This document shows, in pieces, positions 16,840 to 26,010 of a DNA stretch of 48,917 bases. The stretch spans positions 1 to 48,917 of the forward strand of contig JAFWOY010000017.1 of assembly GCA_017509755.1 (NCBI GenBank). The letters are read 5' to 3'. The notes under the pieces are model-generated. The model worked only from the letters and a program-made list of their open reading frames with translations, made no database searches and was not told the origin of the DNA. Position 1 is the first letter of the stretch. Every line of letters starts with the position of its first letter. The position numbers and the translations under genes were made by a program. The stretch is from Bacteroidales bacterium (GTDB taxonomy: Bacteria > Bacteroidota > Bacteroidia > Bacteroidales > UBA932).

Positions 16840-19151
16840 TATGGGTCGAGGATCTTCGTGGTGGAGATCCATCGGCCGTCGGCTGTGCGGCCCTCGATGC
16901 GGAGGTAGTAGGGACCGTCGGCACGATCTTCGGTTGAGAGTTTCAGCTGTGTCGGCCGGGAGGCGCTGACCCGGACGGAAGGATTCCAAAAGACGGTGTT
17001 GCGACGGTCTGGGACTTCGAGGGTCCGGCGCCGCTCATAGGCCGGATTGTAGAAGGCCTTCGGCTGTTGCCAGCCCAGCGGCATGGCGACAGCAGCATTG
17101 GTTTGCTGGCGGAGCGAGGAATGGGAACTACCGTGCCCCAACTCGACCAGCACGATACCGCCTGCCGATCTGGCCAGAAAAGCATCGGAACTCATATAGG
17201 TCGTTATGCTGAGTCTCTCCACCTCGTCCATCAGGATCGTTTCTGCCAGCCCCCAATCGGTGATGTGTCCGTCCACGAAAAGGGCGACCGTGTTGAAGTT
17301 TTCTCCACCACCGCTTAAATAACCCGTATTCAGGTTGATGATGCGGTCGCCGTCCTGCTGGAGGTTGGTATGCGTCATCAGGATATACGAAAGCAGGCTG
17401 TAATGGCCGTAGGAGATGAAAGACGCCTTTTCTTTGATATTGGCCAGTTCGCTGGTTCCGAATGGGGAACGGATGCGCGGTGCGATGGCCTGGATGACGG
17501 TTGCCTGGATGGTGTCGTGCTGGGCATCGATGGCCGTGAAGGCCGGTTCCTCATCCGGTTCCACAACGATGCCGGACTGGTCCGCTTGGAACGATAGCGG
17601 TCTCTTTGCGGCGAAATCCGCCGTTCTTAGCGAGAGTTCCGGTGCAACAAACGCTTCAAACACCGGATAGTACGGTTTTCGTGTGCCGCCCTTGTCCACC
17701 GTCGCGATGAAGACGGTTCCGTCGGGGAAATCCAGGCTGTCGACCAGGAAGGAGGAACCCCGGTTAACGGAAGTCACTTGTGAATAGTTCAATTCCGGCG
17801 CCATCAGCGTCAGTGTATAGTTGCGCGGCTGGCCTCCCAGGACCGACCGCACTTCGCCCTGGAGCGACTGCGTCTCCTCTTTCGGATACAGTATTTCTGA
17901 CACCGCCCGCGCATCTTCGTAGTATGTCCACCCCTGGATCAGCAACAGCAGGTCCAGGTGGCTCTGTCGCGTTGAGGCGGCAATCCGGCGGTCGAAATAG
18001 TACTCCGGCGATTCGATGCGCCCGCGCAGTTCGCTGCCGAGCAGCATATACGACGTCAGGTTCCCCTCCTGCTGATACGGCCGGAAAGCACCTCGTACCA
18101 CCGATACAGAGACTTCCGCCGAATCGATATCCGAGCCTTCCGGCAGTTGCAAGTTCAGGTTCCAAGTCCGCCGGGGCAAGTAATCCGGTGACGGGCAGTC
18201 GATATCCACAGACGCCGTCATCGCCTCGTCTTCCACGAATACCGGCCGCTCCGACAGGATGCGGCCAGTTTCATCCGTCAGCACGAACTTTTGCAGCCCC
18301 GTCGCCGACACCGGCACGCGAAGCGATCGCGACGGCCCATCGATCTGGCTGAGAGCCACACTCCCCGTCGCACCGCGTGCCTGCAGTATGACCGGCGCTC
18401 CGCTGTGGTTGAACACCTGCACCACAAACACGTCGCCTACGCGCCGCAGCTGGAGCGTCGCTCCTTCCCGGCTGGCCTCCGGAAGCGTCCAGCTCTGTCC
18501 GTCTTGCGTTTGCAGTCGATACCGGCGTCCCTCCTTCGGCGTGAACCCAAGCAGGCCCATCCCCGCATGTACGGTCCGGAAGTCGCAGATATATTGATCC
18601 CTGTCGTCATACAACGCCCCCGTCAGGGGCACGCTGCTCCCGTCCGGCGCCATGACCTTGACGCCGATCGAGGCGTATTCCCCGTTGAAATACCGTCCGC
18701 CTTCGGGATAGAAACTCACGTCCACCACGCCGTCATCCTCCGCAGGCGCAGGCTCCGTTCCGTCATAGATCTGAATTGGCGCATGGAACATCCACGACTC
18801 CGGCCAGTTCAATTGCCATCGCGTGTACGCCCGAAGGACATAGTGCCCACCCGGGAGGTTTTCGGGAAGATCCAGGTACCCCGCGAAACCCTCTTCGCCC
18901 AGCCGCACCTTGCTGCGGAGGGCCGCCTCGCCGCTCTCCCCGTCAAGCAGTTCCACATACAGAAAGCGGCTGCTGTCCGGCACCGGCACCGCACTCTCGA
19001 CGTACCCCTTCAACCACACCGTCTCTCCCGCCGCGAAATAGGTCCTGTCCAGATGCACATAGACCTTCTCCGGCGCGTACGCCGACTGTCCCTGGAGCAA
19101 CGGAACGACCAACAGAAGGCTCGCTACTATACAGCTGATTCGATGAAGCAT
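16839..19151 (-). CDS. Large exported protein with MG2-like and TonB-plug-like regions (770 aa)
   Basis: A signal peptide (about residues 1-24, ending GQSAYA) is followed by an N-terminal region with the macroglobulin MG2 pattern (EKVYVHLDRTYFAAGETVWLKG, about 28-49) and further beta-rich domains. Near residues 570-680 there is a region resembling a TonB-receptor plug (GGGENFNTVALFVDG, then DEVERLSITTYMSSDAFL and GGIVLVEL). Bacteroidetes carry many such 750-900-residue envelope proteins of unknown function. No barrel or carboxypeptidase catalytic motif is seen. The stop codon lies at the edge of the bidirectional terminator. A TATCTTTG element about 130 nt upstream may drive it. Confidence 0.85.
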   Translation of the reverse strand: MLHRISCIVASLLLVVPLLQGQSAYAPEKVYVHLDRTYFAAGETVWLKGYVESAVPVPDSSRFLYVELLDGESGEAALRSKVRLGEEGFAGYLDLPENLPGGHYVLRAYTRWQLNWPESWMFHAPIQIYDGTEPAPAEDDGVVDVSFYPEGGRYFNGEYASIGVKVMAPDGSSVPLTGALYDDRDQYICDFRTVHAGMGLLGFTPKEGRRYRLQTQDGQSWTLPEASREGATLQLRRVGDVFVVQVFNHSGAPVILQARGATGSVALSQIDGPSRSLRVPVSATGLQKFVLTDETGRILSERPVFVEDEAMTASVDIDCPSPDYLPRRTWNLNLQLPEGSDIDSAEVSVSVVRGAFRPYQQEGNLTSYMLLGSELRGRIESPEYYFDRRIAASTRQSHLDLLLLIQGWTYYEDARAVSEILYPKEETQSLQGEVRSVLGGQPRNYTLTLMAPELNYSQVTSVNRGSSFLVDSLDFPDGTVFIATVDKGGTRKPYYPVFEAFVAPELSLRTADFAAKRPLSFQADQSGIVVEPDEEPAFTAIDAQHDTIQATVIQAIAPRIRSPFGTSELANIKEKASFISYGHYSLLSYILMTHTNLQQDGDRIINLNTGYLSGGGENFNTVALFVDGHITDWGLAETILMDEVERLSITTYMSSDAFLARSAGGIVLVELGHGSSHSSLRQQTNAAVAMPLGWQQPKAFYNPAYERRRTLEVPDRRNTVFWNPSVRVSASRPTQLKLSTEDRADGPYYLRIEGRTADGRWISTTKILDP

Positions 19152-19282
19152 CTTGCGTAAGGCTAATGAATAGCAAGTTAATAAATATTACTTACAATCC
19201 AATAGGATTCGTCATTTGAAAAACAAAACATACATTGTCTGGAGATCCTGCAAGAATGTCGTTTTCATTGCTTTGTTGATTG

Positions 19283-19290
19283 CAAAGATA
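19283..19290 (-). promoter_or_regulatory. -7 promoter element for the MG2/plug-like gene
   Basis: The minus strand reads TATCTTTG about 130 nt before the start at 19151, implying a 5' leader of about 125 nt. No convincing TTTG is present at -33. The leader is AT-rich, and I see no clear fold in it. Confidence 0.4.
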
Positions 19291-19348
19291 CTTTGGCTTT
19301 TTGTGAAAGGAGATGATTTGGGTCAAAATTAATCTAACAGGAATAAAG

Positions 19349-19385
19349 AAAAAAAACCTTTTGAGTGCCCGTCAAAAGAGGTTTT
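19349..19385 (-). terminator. Intrinsic terminator on the minus strand
   Basis: AAAACC-TTTTGA (19353-19364) pairs with TCAAAA-GA-GGTTTT (19372-19385), with a two-base bulge. On the minus strand the stem is followed by eight uridines (complement of 19349-19356). No protein gene ends near it: the lepA stop is about 350 nt upstream, so it ends either lepA read-through or a separate short transcript. Confidence 0.65.
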
Positions 19386-19502
19386 ACGAAATCAAGTTAG
19401 AAAGAATCTAACGGTATAGAATCACAATTACAGAAAATGACAGATTATTAAACAATTGTGTGATCTGAGATTAAAGGACACCGTTTGATCAATATTACCT
19501 AA
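19349..19502 (-). ncRNA. Candidate small RNA in an AT-rich intergenic region
   Basis: The minus strand has a consensus -7 element (TACCTTTG, 19515-19508) and, about 150 nt further on, a good intrinsic terminator, with no plausible protein frame between. The interval contains self-complementary segments: GTTAGA pairs with TCTAAC, and ATCACA-AATT has partners near AATTGTGAT. A length near 150 nt and the AT-rich setting would suit a structured RNA. No family can be assigned by eye, and the -33 region is weak, so this is a proposal only. Confidence 0.3.
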
Positions 19503-19629
19503 AGAAACAAAGGTATTGTTCTTTATACTTGGCAGAAGAACGAAGGATGGATTCTTTGAGACGCGACTTTCTTTCATAAGTTGCTGGCAATGATGGAATC
19601 TAAAAAGGGCCCATCTGCCCAAAACGAGG

Positions 19630-19712
19630 CCGAGACAGGACTGAACAGGCAGCTACAATCCTGTCGCGGAAGAGAATTTATGTCGCGCTGTCCGCCGCAT
19701 TCCAATATGGCC
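19630..19712 (-). repeat. REP-like composite repeat, copy 1
   Basis: A hairpin (19630-19669) has arms built on GACAGGACT and AATCCTGTCGCGG. Twenty-one bases later comes the block TCCGCCGCATTC (19691-19702), continuing to GGCC at 19712. Both the hairpin and the block recur in the same relative order, on the opposite strand, at 40825-40934, and the hairpin alone recurs at 40963-41008. It lies just after the lepA stop and could help protect or end that transcript. The strand sign is arbitrary. Confidence 0.65.
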
Positions 19713-19731
19713 CAAGGGGAGAAACCCTATG

Positions 19732-21519
19732 TTAATCCAATTTCAGCACCGCCATGAACGCCGACTGCGGCACTTCCACCTGGCCGATCTGCCGCATGCG
19801 CTTCTTGCCTTGTTTCTGCTTTTCGAGCAGTTTCCGCTTGCGGGTGATGTCGCCGCCGTAACATTTGGCGGTGACGTCCTTGCGGACTTGGCGCACCGTC
19901 TCGCGAGCGATGATCTTCGCCCCGATGGCAGCCTGGATGGCGATGTCGAACTGCTGGCGCGGAATGAGTTCCTTGAGCTTCTCGCAGATCTTGCGGCCGA
20001 AATCGTAGGCGTGGTCCTGGTGGATGAGCGTCGAGAGGGCGTCGGCCGGCTCGCCATTCAAAAGGATGTCGAGTTTCACGAGCTTGGCCGGACGGAAACC
20101 GATGACATGGTAGTCGAACGAGGCGTAGCCCTTCGAAATGCTCTTGAGCTTGTCGTAGAAATCGAATACGATTTCGGACAGCGGCATCTCGTAGGTCAGT
20201 TCCACGCGGTCGGCCGTGAGGTAATGTTCGCTCTTGAGGATGCCGCGCTTGTCGAGGCAGAGCTTCATGATCGGACCGTAGAATTCACTTTTGCTGATGA
20301 CCTGCGCCTGGATGAACGGTTCTTCGATATGGTCGATGAGGGTCGGAGCCGGCAGTCCGGAAGGATTGTGGACGTCGATAACGGCCCCCTGTGTGGTATA
20401 GACTTTATAGGAGACGTTCGGGACTGTGGTCACGACGTCCATGTCGAATTCGCGGAAAAGACGTTCCTGCACGATCTCCATATGGAGCAGCCCCAGGAAG
20501 CCGCAGCGGAAGCCGAAGCCCAGGGCCAGCGAACTCTCGGGCTCAAAGACGAGCGACGCGTCGTTGAGCTGGAATTTCTCGAGCGAGGCGCGCAGGTCTT
20601 CGTACTGGTCGGCCGTCACGGGGAACATACCCGCATAAAGCATAGGCTTCACATCTTCAAAACCGGCGATGGCTTCGCTGCACGGGTTGGCCACGTGCGT
20701 GATGGTATCACCCACCTTCACTTCAACGGCCGTCTTGATGCCGGAAATGATATAACCCACCGAGCCGCAGGGGATTTCGCCCGTGGGGCAGAGTTTCATC
20801 TTGAGCACGCCCACCTCGTCGGCCGTGTATTCCTTGCCCGTGTTGACGAACTTCACGCGGTCGCCCGTGCGAATCGAGCCGTTCTTGACTTTGAAATAGG
20901 CGATGATGCCGCGGAACGAGTTGAACACCGAGTCAAAAATCAGGGCCTGGAGCGGAGCCTCGGGATTGCCCTTCGGCGCGGGGATGCGGTCCACGATGGC
21001 ATCGAGGATGGCATCCACGCCCTCGCCTGTCCGGGCCGAGGCCAGCAGCACGTCGTCCGGATCGCAGCCCAGCAGGTCCACCACCTGGTCGCGGACCACA
21101 TCCACCATGGCGGCATCCATGTCGATCTTGTTGAGGACAGGGACGATCTCCAGGTCGTGCTCAATGGCCAGATAGAGATTCGAGATGGTCTGCGCCTGGA
21201 TGCCCTGCGTGGCATCGACCACCAGCAGCGCTCCCTCGCACGAAGCGATGGCCCGCGAGACTTCGTAGGAGAAGTCCACGTGGCCGGGGGTGTCAATCAG
21301 GTTGAGGATATATTTCTCACCGCCGCGGCTGTATTCCATCTGGATGGCGTGGCTCTTGATGGTGATGCCCTTCTCGCGTTCCAGGTCCATCGAGTCGAGT
21401 ACCTGGTTCTCCATGTCCCGCTGGTCGAGCGTATGCGTCCGCTCAAGCATGCGGTCCGCCAACGTACTCTTGCCGTGGTCGATATGCGCGATGATGCAGA
21501 AATTCCGGATGTTCTTCAT
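19732..21519 (-). CDS. lepA: Elongation factor 4 (LepA), 595 aa
   Basis: This is a ribosomal GTPase that acts on stalled or mis-translocated ribosomes. The G1 motif AHIDHGKST is near residues 11-19, the switch region [10 protein letters not shown] near 48-57, G3 DTPGHVDF near 77-84, and G4 NKID near 131-134. The full EF-G-like domains follow, and the lysine-rich LepA C-terminus ([21 protein letters not shown]) is intact. The length is normal for the family. A TATCTTTG element ends 8 nt before the ATG, so the mRNA is probably leaderless. It is divergent from the efflux operon. Confidence 0.98.
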   Translation of the reverse strand: MKNIRNFCIIAHIDHGKSTLADRMLERTHTLDQRDMENQVLDSMDLEREKGITIKSHAIQMEYSRGGEKYILNLIDTPGHVDFSYEVSRAIASCEGALLVVDATQGIQAQTISNLYLAIEHDLEIVPVLNKIDMDAAMVDVVRDQVVDLLGCDPDDVLLASARTGEGVDAILDAIVDRIPAPKGNPEAPLQALIFDSVFNSFRGIIAYFKVKNGSIRTGDRVKFVNTGKEYTADEVGVLKMKLCPTGEIPCGSVGYIISGIKTAVEVKVGDTITHVANPCSEAIAGFEDVKPMLYAGMFPVTADQYEDLRASLEKFQLNDASLVFEPESSLALGFGFRCGFLGLLHMEIVQERLFREFDMDVVTTVPNVSYKVYTTQGAVIDVHNPSGLPAPTLIDHIEEPFIQAQVISKSEFYGPIMKLCLDKRGILKSEHYLTADRVELTYEMPLSEIVFDFYDKLKSISKGYASFDYHVIGFRPAKLVKLDILLNGEPADALSTLIHQDHAYDFGRKICEKLKELIPRQQFDIAIQAAIGAKIIARETVRQVRKDVTAKCYGGDITRKRKLLEKQKQGKKRMRQIGQVEVPQSAFMAVLKLD

Positions 21520-21526
21520 AATGCCG

Positions 21527-21534
21527 CAAAGATA
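21527..21534 (-). promoter_or_regulatory. -7 promoter element for lepA
   Basis: The minus strand reads TATCTTTG, ending 8 nt before the lepA start codon. This leaves room for almost no 5' untranslated region. No clear -33 TTTG is seen. Confidence 0.6.
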
Positions 21535-21593
21535 GGAAGATTTGCCGATTCTTCATCCGTTTTTGATTTTCTCAAAATATTTTGAAAAATTTG

Positions 21594-21614
21594 GTACTTT
21601 GTGATACAAGGTAC
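21594..21614. promoter_or_regulatory. Palindromic operator, probable PadR site
   Basis: This is a 21-bp palindrome: left arm GTACTTTGT, centre GAT, right arm ACAAGGTAC, with one mismatched pair. It sits 13 bp upstream of the -7 element of the efflux operon, where the -33 region would lie, so a bound protein would block RNA polymerase. The operon encodes one obvious DNA-binding repressor, a PadR-family protein (27898-28230), which makes autoregulation the simplest reading. The link between this site and that protein is inference. Confidence 0.65.
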
Positions 21615-21627
21615 TAAAATTTTTATA

Positions 21628-21635
21628 TATCTTTG
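21628..21635 (+). promoter_or_regulatory. -7 promoter element of the efflux operon
   Basis: TATCTTTG, a perfect -7 match, lies 22 nt before the ATPase start at 21658. A -33 TTTG at the right spacing is missing; that position is covered by the right arm of the palindromic operator. Confidence 0.65.
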
Positions 21636-21657
21636 CATCGTCAAAACTAAACACTGT

Positions 21658-22380
21658 ATGCTAATCGAACTCAAAGGGGTCCACAAGACTTACGACAACG
21701 GGCAGCCGCTCCACGTGCTGAAGGGGATCGACCTGGCGATCGAGAAGGGAGAATTCGTGTCGATCATGGGTGCGTCAGGTTCGGGGAAATCGACGTTGCT
21801 CAACATCCTGGGCATCCTCGACAACTATGATGAAGGGACGTATCATCTGGCCGGCAAACTGATCAAGAACCTGAGTGAACGCGAAAGTGCAACCTATCGC
21901 AACCAGATGATCGGTTTCGTGTTTCAGAGCTTCAATCTGATCGGTTTCAAGACGGCTGTCGAGAATGTGGAACTTCCTTTGTTTTATCAGGGGGTCAACC
22001 GCCATCGCCGTCACGAGGCGGCGATGGCTTACCTCGAAAAGATGGGCCTTACCGACTGGGCTTCGCACTATCCGAATGAGATGTCCGGCGGGCAGAAGCA
22101 GCGTGTGGCGATCGCCCGGGCGTTGATCACACATCCCGAGATCATTCTGGCCGACGAACCGACCGGTGCCCTGGATTCGAAAACGTCCGTCGAAGTGATG
22201 GAGCTGCTGACCCGCCTCAACCGTGAAGACGGTGTGACCATCATCGTGGTCACCCACGAAAGCGGCGTGGCCAACTGCGCCGACAAGATCGTCCACATCA
22301 AGGACGGCCTGATTGAAAAAGTAGAAGACAACCGGCTGCACCACGCTTCGCAGTTCGGTACCGATACCATTATGAAATAA
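21658..22380 (+). CDS. MacB-type ABC transporter ATPase of a tripartite efflux system (240 aa)
   Basis: This is the cytoplasmic nucleotide-binding subunit. Walker A GASGSGKST is at residues 38-46, the Q-loop is in FVFQSFNLIGF, the signature MSGGQKQR is at about 142-149, and Walker B IILADEPT is at about 162-169. I chose the ATG at 21658 (MLIELKGVHKTYDNG); the open frame upstream covers the promoter and cannot be coding. It is the first gene of an eight-gene operon, with only 3 nt before the next gene. ATPase and permeases are separate proteins here, whereas E. coli MacB is fused. Confidence 0.95.
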   Translation: MLIELKGVHKTYDNGQPLHVLKGIDLAIEKGEFVSIMGASGSGKSTLLNILGILDNYDEGTYHLAGKLIKNLSERESATYRNQMIGFVFQSFNLIGFKTAVENVELPLFYQGVNRHRRHEAAMAYLEKMGLTDWASHYPNEMSGGQKQRVAIARALITHPEIILADEPTGALDSKTSVEVMELLTRLNREDGVTIIVVTHESGVANCADKIVHIKDGLIEKVEDNRLHHASQFGTDTIMK

Positions 22381-22383
22381 GCG

Positions 22384-23655
22384 ATGCGAGACCTCTTCAT
22401 AGAAATCTGGGAGTCTATCCGGCGCAACAAGGTGCGCACCTGCCTGACGGGTCTGGCCGTGGCATGGGGCATCTTCATGCTGATTGTACTGCTCGGCGCC
22501 GGGAACGGTCTGCTCAACGCGTTCATGGGCGATACCGACGATTTCGCCGCCAATACGATGAATGTGTTTCCCGGCGTGACCTCCAAGCCTTATGACGGGC
22601 TGAAGCAAGGCCGTCGCATCCGGTTGACCGAACAGGATATGGAAATGCTGCGGCAGCCTGCTTTCGCCGATCATGTGGAAACGGTTTCCACGCAGGCGAA
22701 TCAGGGCGGCTACACGATGACCTATGGCCGCCGCTATTTCCGGAACATCGTGCTGACCGGTTGCATGCCGGATGTCGAAAAGACCGACCGGATCCAGATG
22801 CACGCCGGCCGTTTCATCAACGAAAAAGATATGAAAGCCCAGCGGAAGGTGGCCGTCATCACGCACCTTCACGCCAAGAACTTCCTCTCCGGCGGAACGG
22901 ACTATGACCGGCTTCTGGGCAAACGGATCAAAGTAGGTAATCTTTCCTTCATCATCGTCGGTATCCGCCACGGTGCCGAAAACGAAGACGACCGCGCGGT
23001 TTACATTCCCTATTCTACCTACAAGCATCTGTTCAGCCTGGGCAACCGGATTGACGAACTCAACATCTCGTTCAAGGGGCTGGAGACCGAAGCCGAAGCC
23101 CAGGCCTTTGAGGACGAAGTCCGGGCGGCGCTGCACGCGGCGCATCGGGTCGCTCCCGATGACAACCGGGCTTTCTGGATCTGGAACCGTTTCACGCAGA
23201 GCATCCAGATGGCGAAGGGGCGGTCGCTGCTGCTCACGGCCTTGTGGATCATCGGTTTGTTCACGCTGGTGAGCGGAATCGTGGGTGTCAGCAACATCAT
23301 GCTGATCACCGTGAAGGAACGGACCCACGAATTCGGCATCCGTAAGGCGCTTGGTGCCCGTCCGGGCAGCATCCTGAAACTGATCGTCACCGAAAGTGTG
23401 CTGATCACGGCTTTCTTCGGCTACATCGGCATGCTGTTGGGCATGATTGCCTGCCAGATCCTGGACATGACAGTCGGACAGTCGAAGATGGAGATCTTCG
23501 GCGAGAGTTTCAAGATGCTCGAGAATCCGACGGTCGGCTTGAGTACGGCGATCGGCGCCACGATCGTCCTGATTATCGCCGGCACCGTCGCCGGCATCTT
23601 CCCGGCCATGAAAGCCGCCAAAGTCAAACCCATCGAAGCATTGAGGGCCGAGTAA
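22384..23655 (+). CDS. MacB-type ABC transporter permease (423 aa)
   Basis: This permease has single-copy MacB architecture: one helix near residues 20-40, a periplasmic MacB-core domain, then three helices (about 283-308, 333-360, 386-412). The loop motif THEFGIRKALGARPGSI and the ending KPIEALRAE are typical. It is about half the size of the permeases at 210-13415, so the two transporter systems are distinct. It probably forms a heterodimer with the next permease, which starts 1 nt after its stop. Confidence 0.95.
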   Translation: MRDLFIEIWESIRRNKVRTCLTGLAVAWGIFMLIVLLGAGNGLLNAFMGDTDDFAANTMNVFPGVTSKPYDGLKQGRRIRLTEQDMEMLRQPAFADHVETVSTQANQGGYTMTYGRRYFRNIVLTGCMPDVEKTDRIQMHAGRFINEKDMKAQRKVAVITHLHAKNFLSGGTDYDRLLGKRIKVGNLSFIIVGIRHGAENEDDRAVYIPYSTYKHLFSLGNRIDELNISFKGLETEAEAQAFEDEVRAALHAAHRVAPDDNRAFWIWNRFTQSIQMAKGRSLLLTALWIIGLFTLVSGIVGVSNIMLITVKERTHEFGIRKALGARPGSILKLIVTESVLITAFFGYIGMLLGMIACQILDMTVGQSKMEIFGESFKMLENPTVGLSTAIGATIVLIIAGTVAGIFPAMKAAKVKPIEALRAE

Positions 23656-23656
23656 G

Positions 23657-24895
23657 ATGAGACACCGTTTCGATATCGACACACTCCGCGAGATCGGCGA
23701 TTCGCTTTTCCGCAACAAACGGCGGACGATCCTGACCGGCTTCGGCATCTTCTGGGGCCTCTTCATGCTCCTCTTCCTGGTGGGCGGCGGCCAGGGTCTC
23801 AAGCAGATGCTTGCGATGAATTTCGAGGGCTTCGCCACCAATACGATGGTGATGATCTCTTCCAATACCTCGAAACCTTACAAAGGAATGAAGGAGGGCC
23901 GCTATTGGAGCATGACGACCCGGGACGTGCAGCGCCTGAAAGCCTTGGTCCCCGAGCTGGAAGTCGTGGCCCCGATTGTGAGCATGTGGAATCAAACCGC
24001 CTATTATCAAGGAAATACCGCCGCACCCAATGTGAAGGGCGTGGCCGGCGACTATCATAAGATTGAGGAACCGATCCTCAAGTACGGCCGGACCATCAGC
24101 GATGCGGATGTGGAACAGGTCCGCAAGGTCTGTGTGCTGGGCAAGCGCATCTATAACGACCTCTTCCCGCAGGGCGGCAATCCGTGCGGCGAATTCATCC
24201 AGGTCGGATCGGTCTTCCTGCAGGTGATCGGTGTGGACGTATCAAGTGGCAACATGAACATCAACGGCCAGTCTTCCGATGCCGTGCTGGTCCCTTACTC
24301 GCTGGCCGCGCAGCTCTATCATCGCGGCCAGAACGTCGACCTGATCTGTATGTCCGGCAAACCGGGCGTGAAGATGAGTTCGCTGGAAAGCCGGGTGCGG
24401 AGCATCATGGCCCGCGAGCACCAGTTCGACCCGACCGACAACCTGGCGATGCCGCTCATCAATACCGAACAGATCTTCGGCATCATCGACCGGCTCTTCC
24501 GGGGCGTGAACTTCCTGATCTGGCTGGTGGGTATCGGCACGCTGCTGGCCGGTGCGGTGGGTGTGAGCAACATCATGATGGTGACGGTGCGCGAGCGGAC
24601 CGTGGAGATCGGCATCCGCCGGGCCATCGGTGCCGTGCCGCGCGACATCCTTTCCCAGATCATTTGGGAGAGCGTGGCACTGACCCTGGCCGCCGGCAGT
24701 GCGGGCATCGTCTTCTCGGTGCTGATCCTCAATGTGGTGGAGGCCCTGGCCAAGCACCAGGCCGTGTTCCAGATCAGTTTCTGGACGGCCATCATCTCGG
24801 CGCTGCTGCTGAGTGTGCTGGGCGTGCTGGCCGGACTGGCGCCTGCCCTGCGGGCCATGAAGATCAAACCGGTCGATGCCATGCGAGACGAATAA
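23657..24895 (+). CDS. MacB-type ABC transporter permease (412 aa)
   Basis: This is the second permease of the pair: a helix near residues 22-45, a periplasmic core domain, and helices at about 285-308, 336-359 and 375-400. The loop TVEIGIRRAIGAVPRDI and ending KPVDAMRDE match the family. It is similar in plan to the preceding permease but not a close copy, consistent with a heterodimeric transporter driven by the ATPase at 21658. The membrane fusion protein gene follows after 19 nt. Confidence 0.95.
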   Translation: MRHRFDIDTLREIGDSLFRNKRRTILTGFGIFWGLFMLLFLVGGGQGLKQMLAMNFEGFATNTMVMISSNTSKPYKGMKEGRYWSMTTRDVQRLKALVPELEVVAPIVSMWNQTAYYQGNTAAPNVKGVAGDYHKIEEPILKYGRTISDADVEQVRKVCVLGKRIYNDLFPQGGNPCGEFIQVGSVFLQVIGVDVSSGNMNINGQSSDAVLVPYSLAAQLYHRGQNVDLICMSGKPGVKMSSLESRVRSIMAREHQFDPTDNLAMPLINTEQIFGIIDRLFRGVNFLIWLVGIGTLLAGAVGVSNIMMVTVRERTVEIGIRRAIGAVPRDILSQIIWESVALTLAAGSAGIVFSVLILNVVEALAKHQAVFQISFWTAIISALLLSVLGVLAGLAPALRAMKIKPVDAMRDE

Positions 24896-24914
24896 AAAAA
24901 TAGTAACAAACGAT

Positions 24915-26009
24915 ATGAAACGCATTTTCAAGTACATTTTGGTCGCGCTGATCGCGATCGTGTTCCTCGGAACCTTTATCTTCCTGTTCTGGAAGTCGAA
25001 ACCGAAGGAGTTGCAGTATCAGGAAGTCACCGTGGCGCGCACCGACATCCAGCGGAGCGCCGTAGTCACGGGCAAGATCGTGCCGCGCAACGAGGTGAAC
25101 ATCAAACCGCAGATCAACGGTATCATCGCCGAACTCTACAAGGAGGCGGGCCAGCCGGTGCAGCAGAACGAAGTGATTGCCAAATTGAAGGTGATTCCGG
25201 ATATGAACTCGCTGAGTTCCGCCCAGAGCCGCGTGCGCCTGGCCGAGATCAATCTCAAGCAGGCCCAGACCAATCTGGACCGCGAAAAGGCCCTTTATGA
25301 GAAGAACCTGGTCAGTGCGGAGGAGTACGACAAGGTGGAGCAGCAGTTCAACCAGGCCAAGGAAGAAAGAGCCGCCGCCCAGGACGCCCTGGAAGTGATT
25401 CGTGACGGCGTGTCGAAAGCCAACGCCAAGTCGAGTTCCACGCTGGTGCGTTCCACCGTGACGGGCCTGATTCTCGATATTCCCGTGAAAGTGGGCAACT
25501 CCGTGATCCAGGCCAATACGATGAACGACGGTACGACTGTGGCCACCGTGGCCGACATGAACGACCTGATCTTCGACGGCCAGATCGACGAGACCGAGGT
25601 AGGGGCCCTGTCGGAAGGAATGCCGGTGGTTATCACGATCGGTGCCCTGCAGGACTACTCGTTCGACGCCACGCTGGAGTATATTTCGCCGAAGGCGGTG
25701 GAAAGCAACGGAACCAACCAGTTTGAGATCAAAGCCGCCGTGCGGACGGATTCCGGCAAAACCATCCGCTCGGGCTACAGCGCCAATGCGGAAATCGTGC
25801 TGCAGCGGGTCGAACAGGCCCTGTCCGTGTCGGAAAGCGCCCTGGAGTTCTCCGGTGACTCGACCTTCGTGTGGCTGAAAGGCGCTGACGGCAAGTTCAC
25901 CCGCACTCCTGTCACGACCGGCATCAGCGACGGCCTCAATATCGAAATCACGGGCGGCCTGAAAGAAGGCGACATCGTCCGTGGCAACCAGATCATCGAG
26001 GAGAAGTAA
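24915..26009 (+). CDS. Efflux periplasmic adaptor (membrane fusion protein, HlyD/MacA family), 364 aa
   Basis: This adaptor links the inner-membrane permeases to the outer-membrane channel. It has an N-terminal anchor (about residues 6-28, YILVALIAIVFLGTFIFLFW), a first half of the lipoyl/barrel-sandwich domain (GKIVPRNEVNIKPQINGIIA), an alpha-helical hairpin (about 95-160), the second lipoyl half (STVTGLILDIPVKVGNSV), and a beta-barrel region. The frame is open before 24915, but MKRIFKYI gives the expected anchor at the N-terminus. The TolC-like gene begins 1 nt after its stop. Confidence 0.95.
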   Translation: MKRIFKYILVALIAIVFLGTFIFLFWKSKPKELQYQEVTVARTDIQRSAVVTGKIVPRNEVNIKPQINGIIAELYKEAGQPVQQNEVIAKLKVIPDMNSLSSAQSRVRLAEINLKQAQTNLDREKALYEKNLVSAEEYDKVEQQFNQAKEERAAAQDALEVIRDGVSKANAKSSSTLVRSTVTGLILDIPVKVGNSVIQANTMNDGTTVATVADMNDLIFDGQIDETEVGALSEGMPVVITIGALQDYSFDATLEYISPKAVESNGTNQFEIKAAVRTDSGKTIRSGYSANAEIVLQRVEQALSVSESALEFSGDSTFVWLKGADGKFTRTPVTTGISDGLNIEITGGLKEGDIVRGNQIIEEK

Positions 26010-26010
26010 C

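Larger units (their letters stand above)
19152..19731. other. AT-rich intergenic region without protein gene
   Basis: These 580 bp have no supportable coding frame. Up to about 19620 the sequence is clearly richer in A and T than the flanking genes. It holds the leader of the MG2/plug-like gene, the candidate small RNA with its terminator, and, next to the lepA stop, one copy of the hairpin repeat found again near 40.9 kb. Confidence 0.6.

Noticed and set aside
19428..19622. 64-codon minus-strand frame in the AT-rich gap
   Set aside because: There is no domain, no start signal and no coding bias; the structure signals there fit an RNA better.
19729..21585. Plus-strand 618-codon frame opposite lepA
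   Set aside because: LepA on the minus strand is complete with all GTPase motifs; the opposite frame has skewed composition and no family features.
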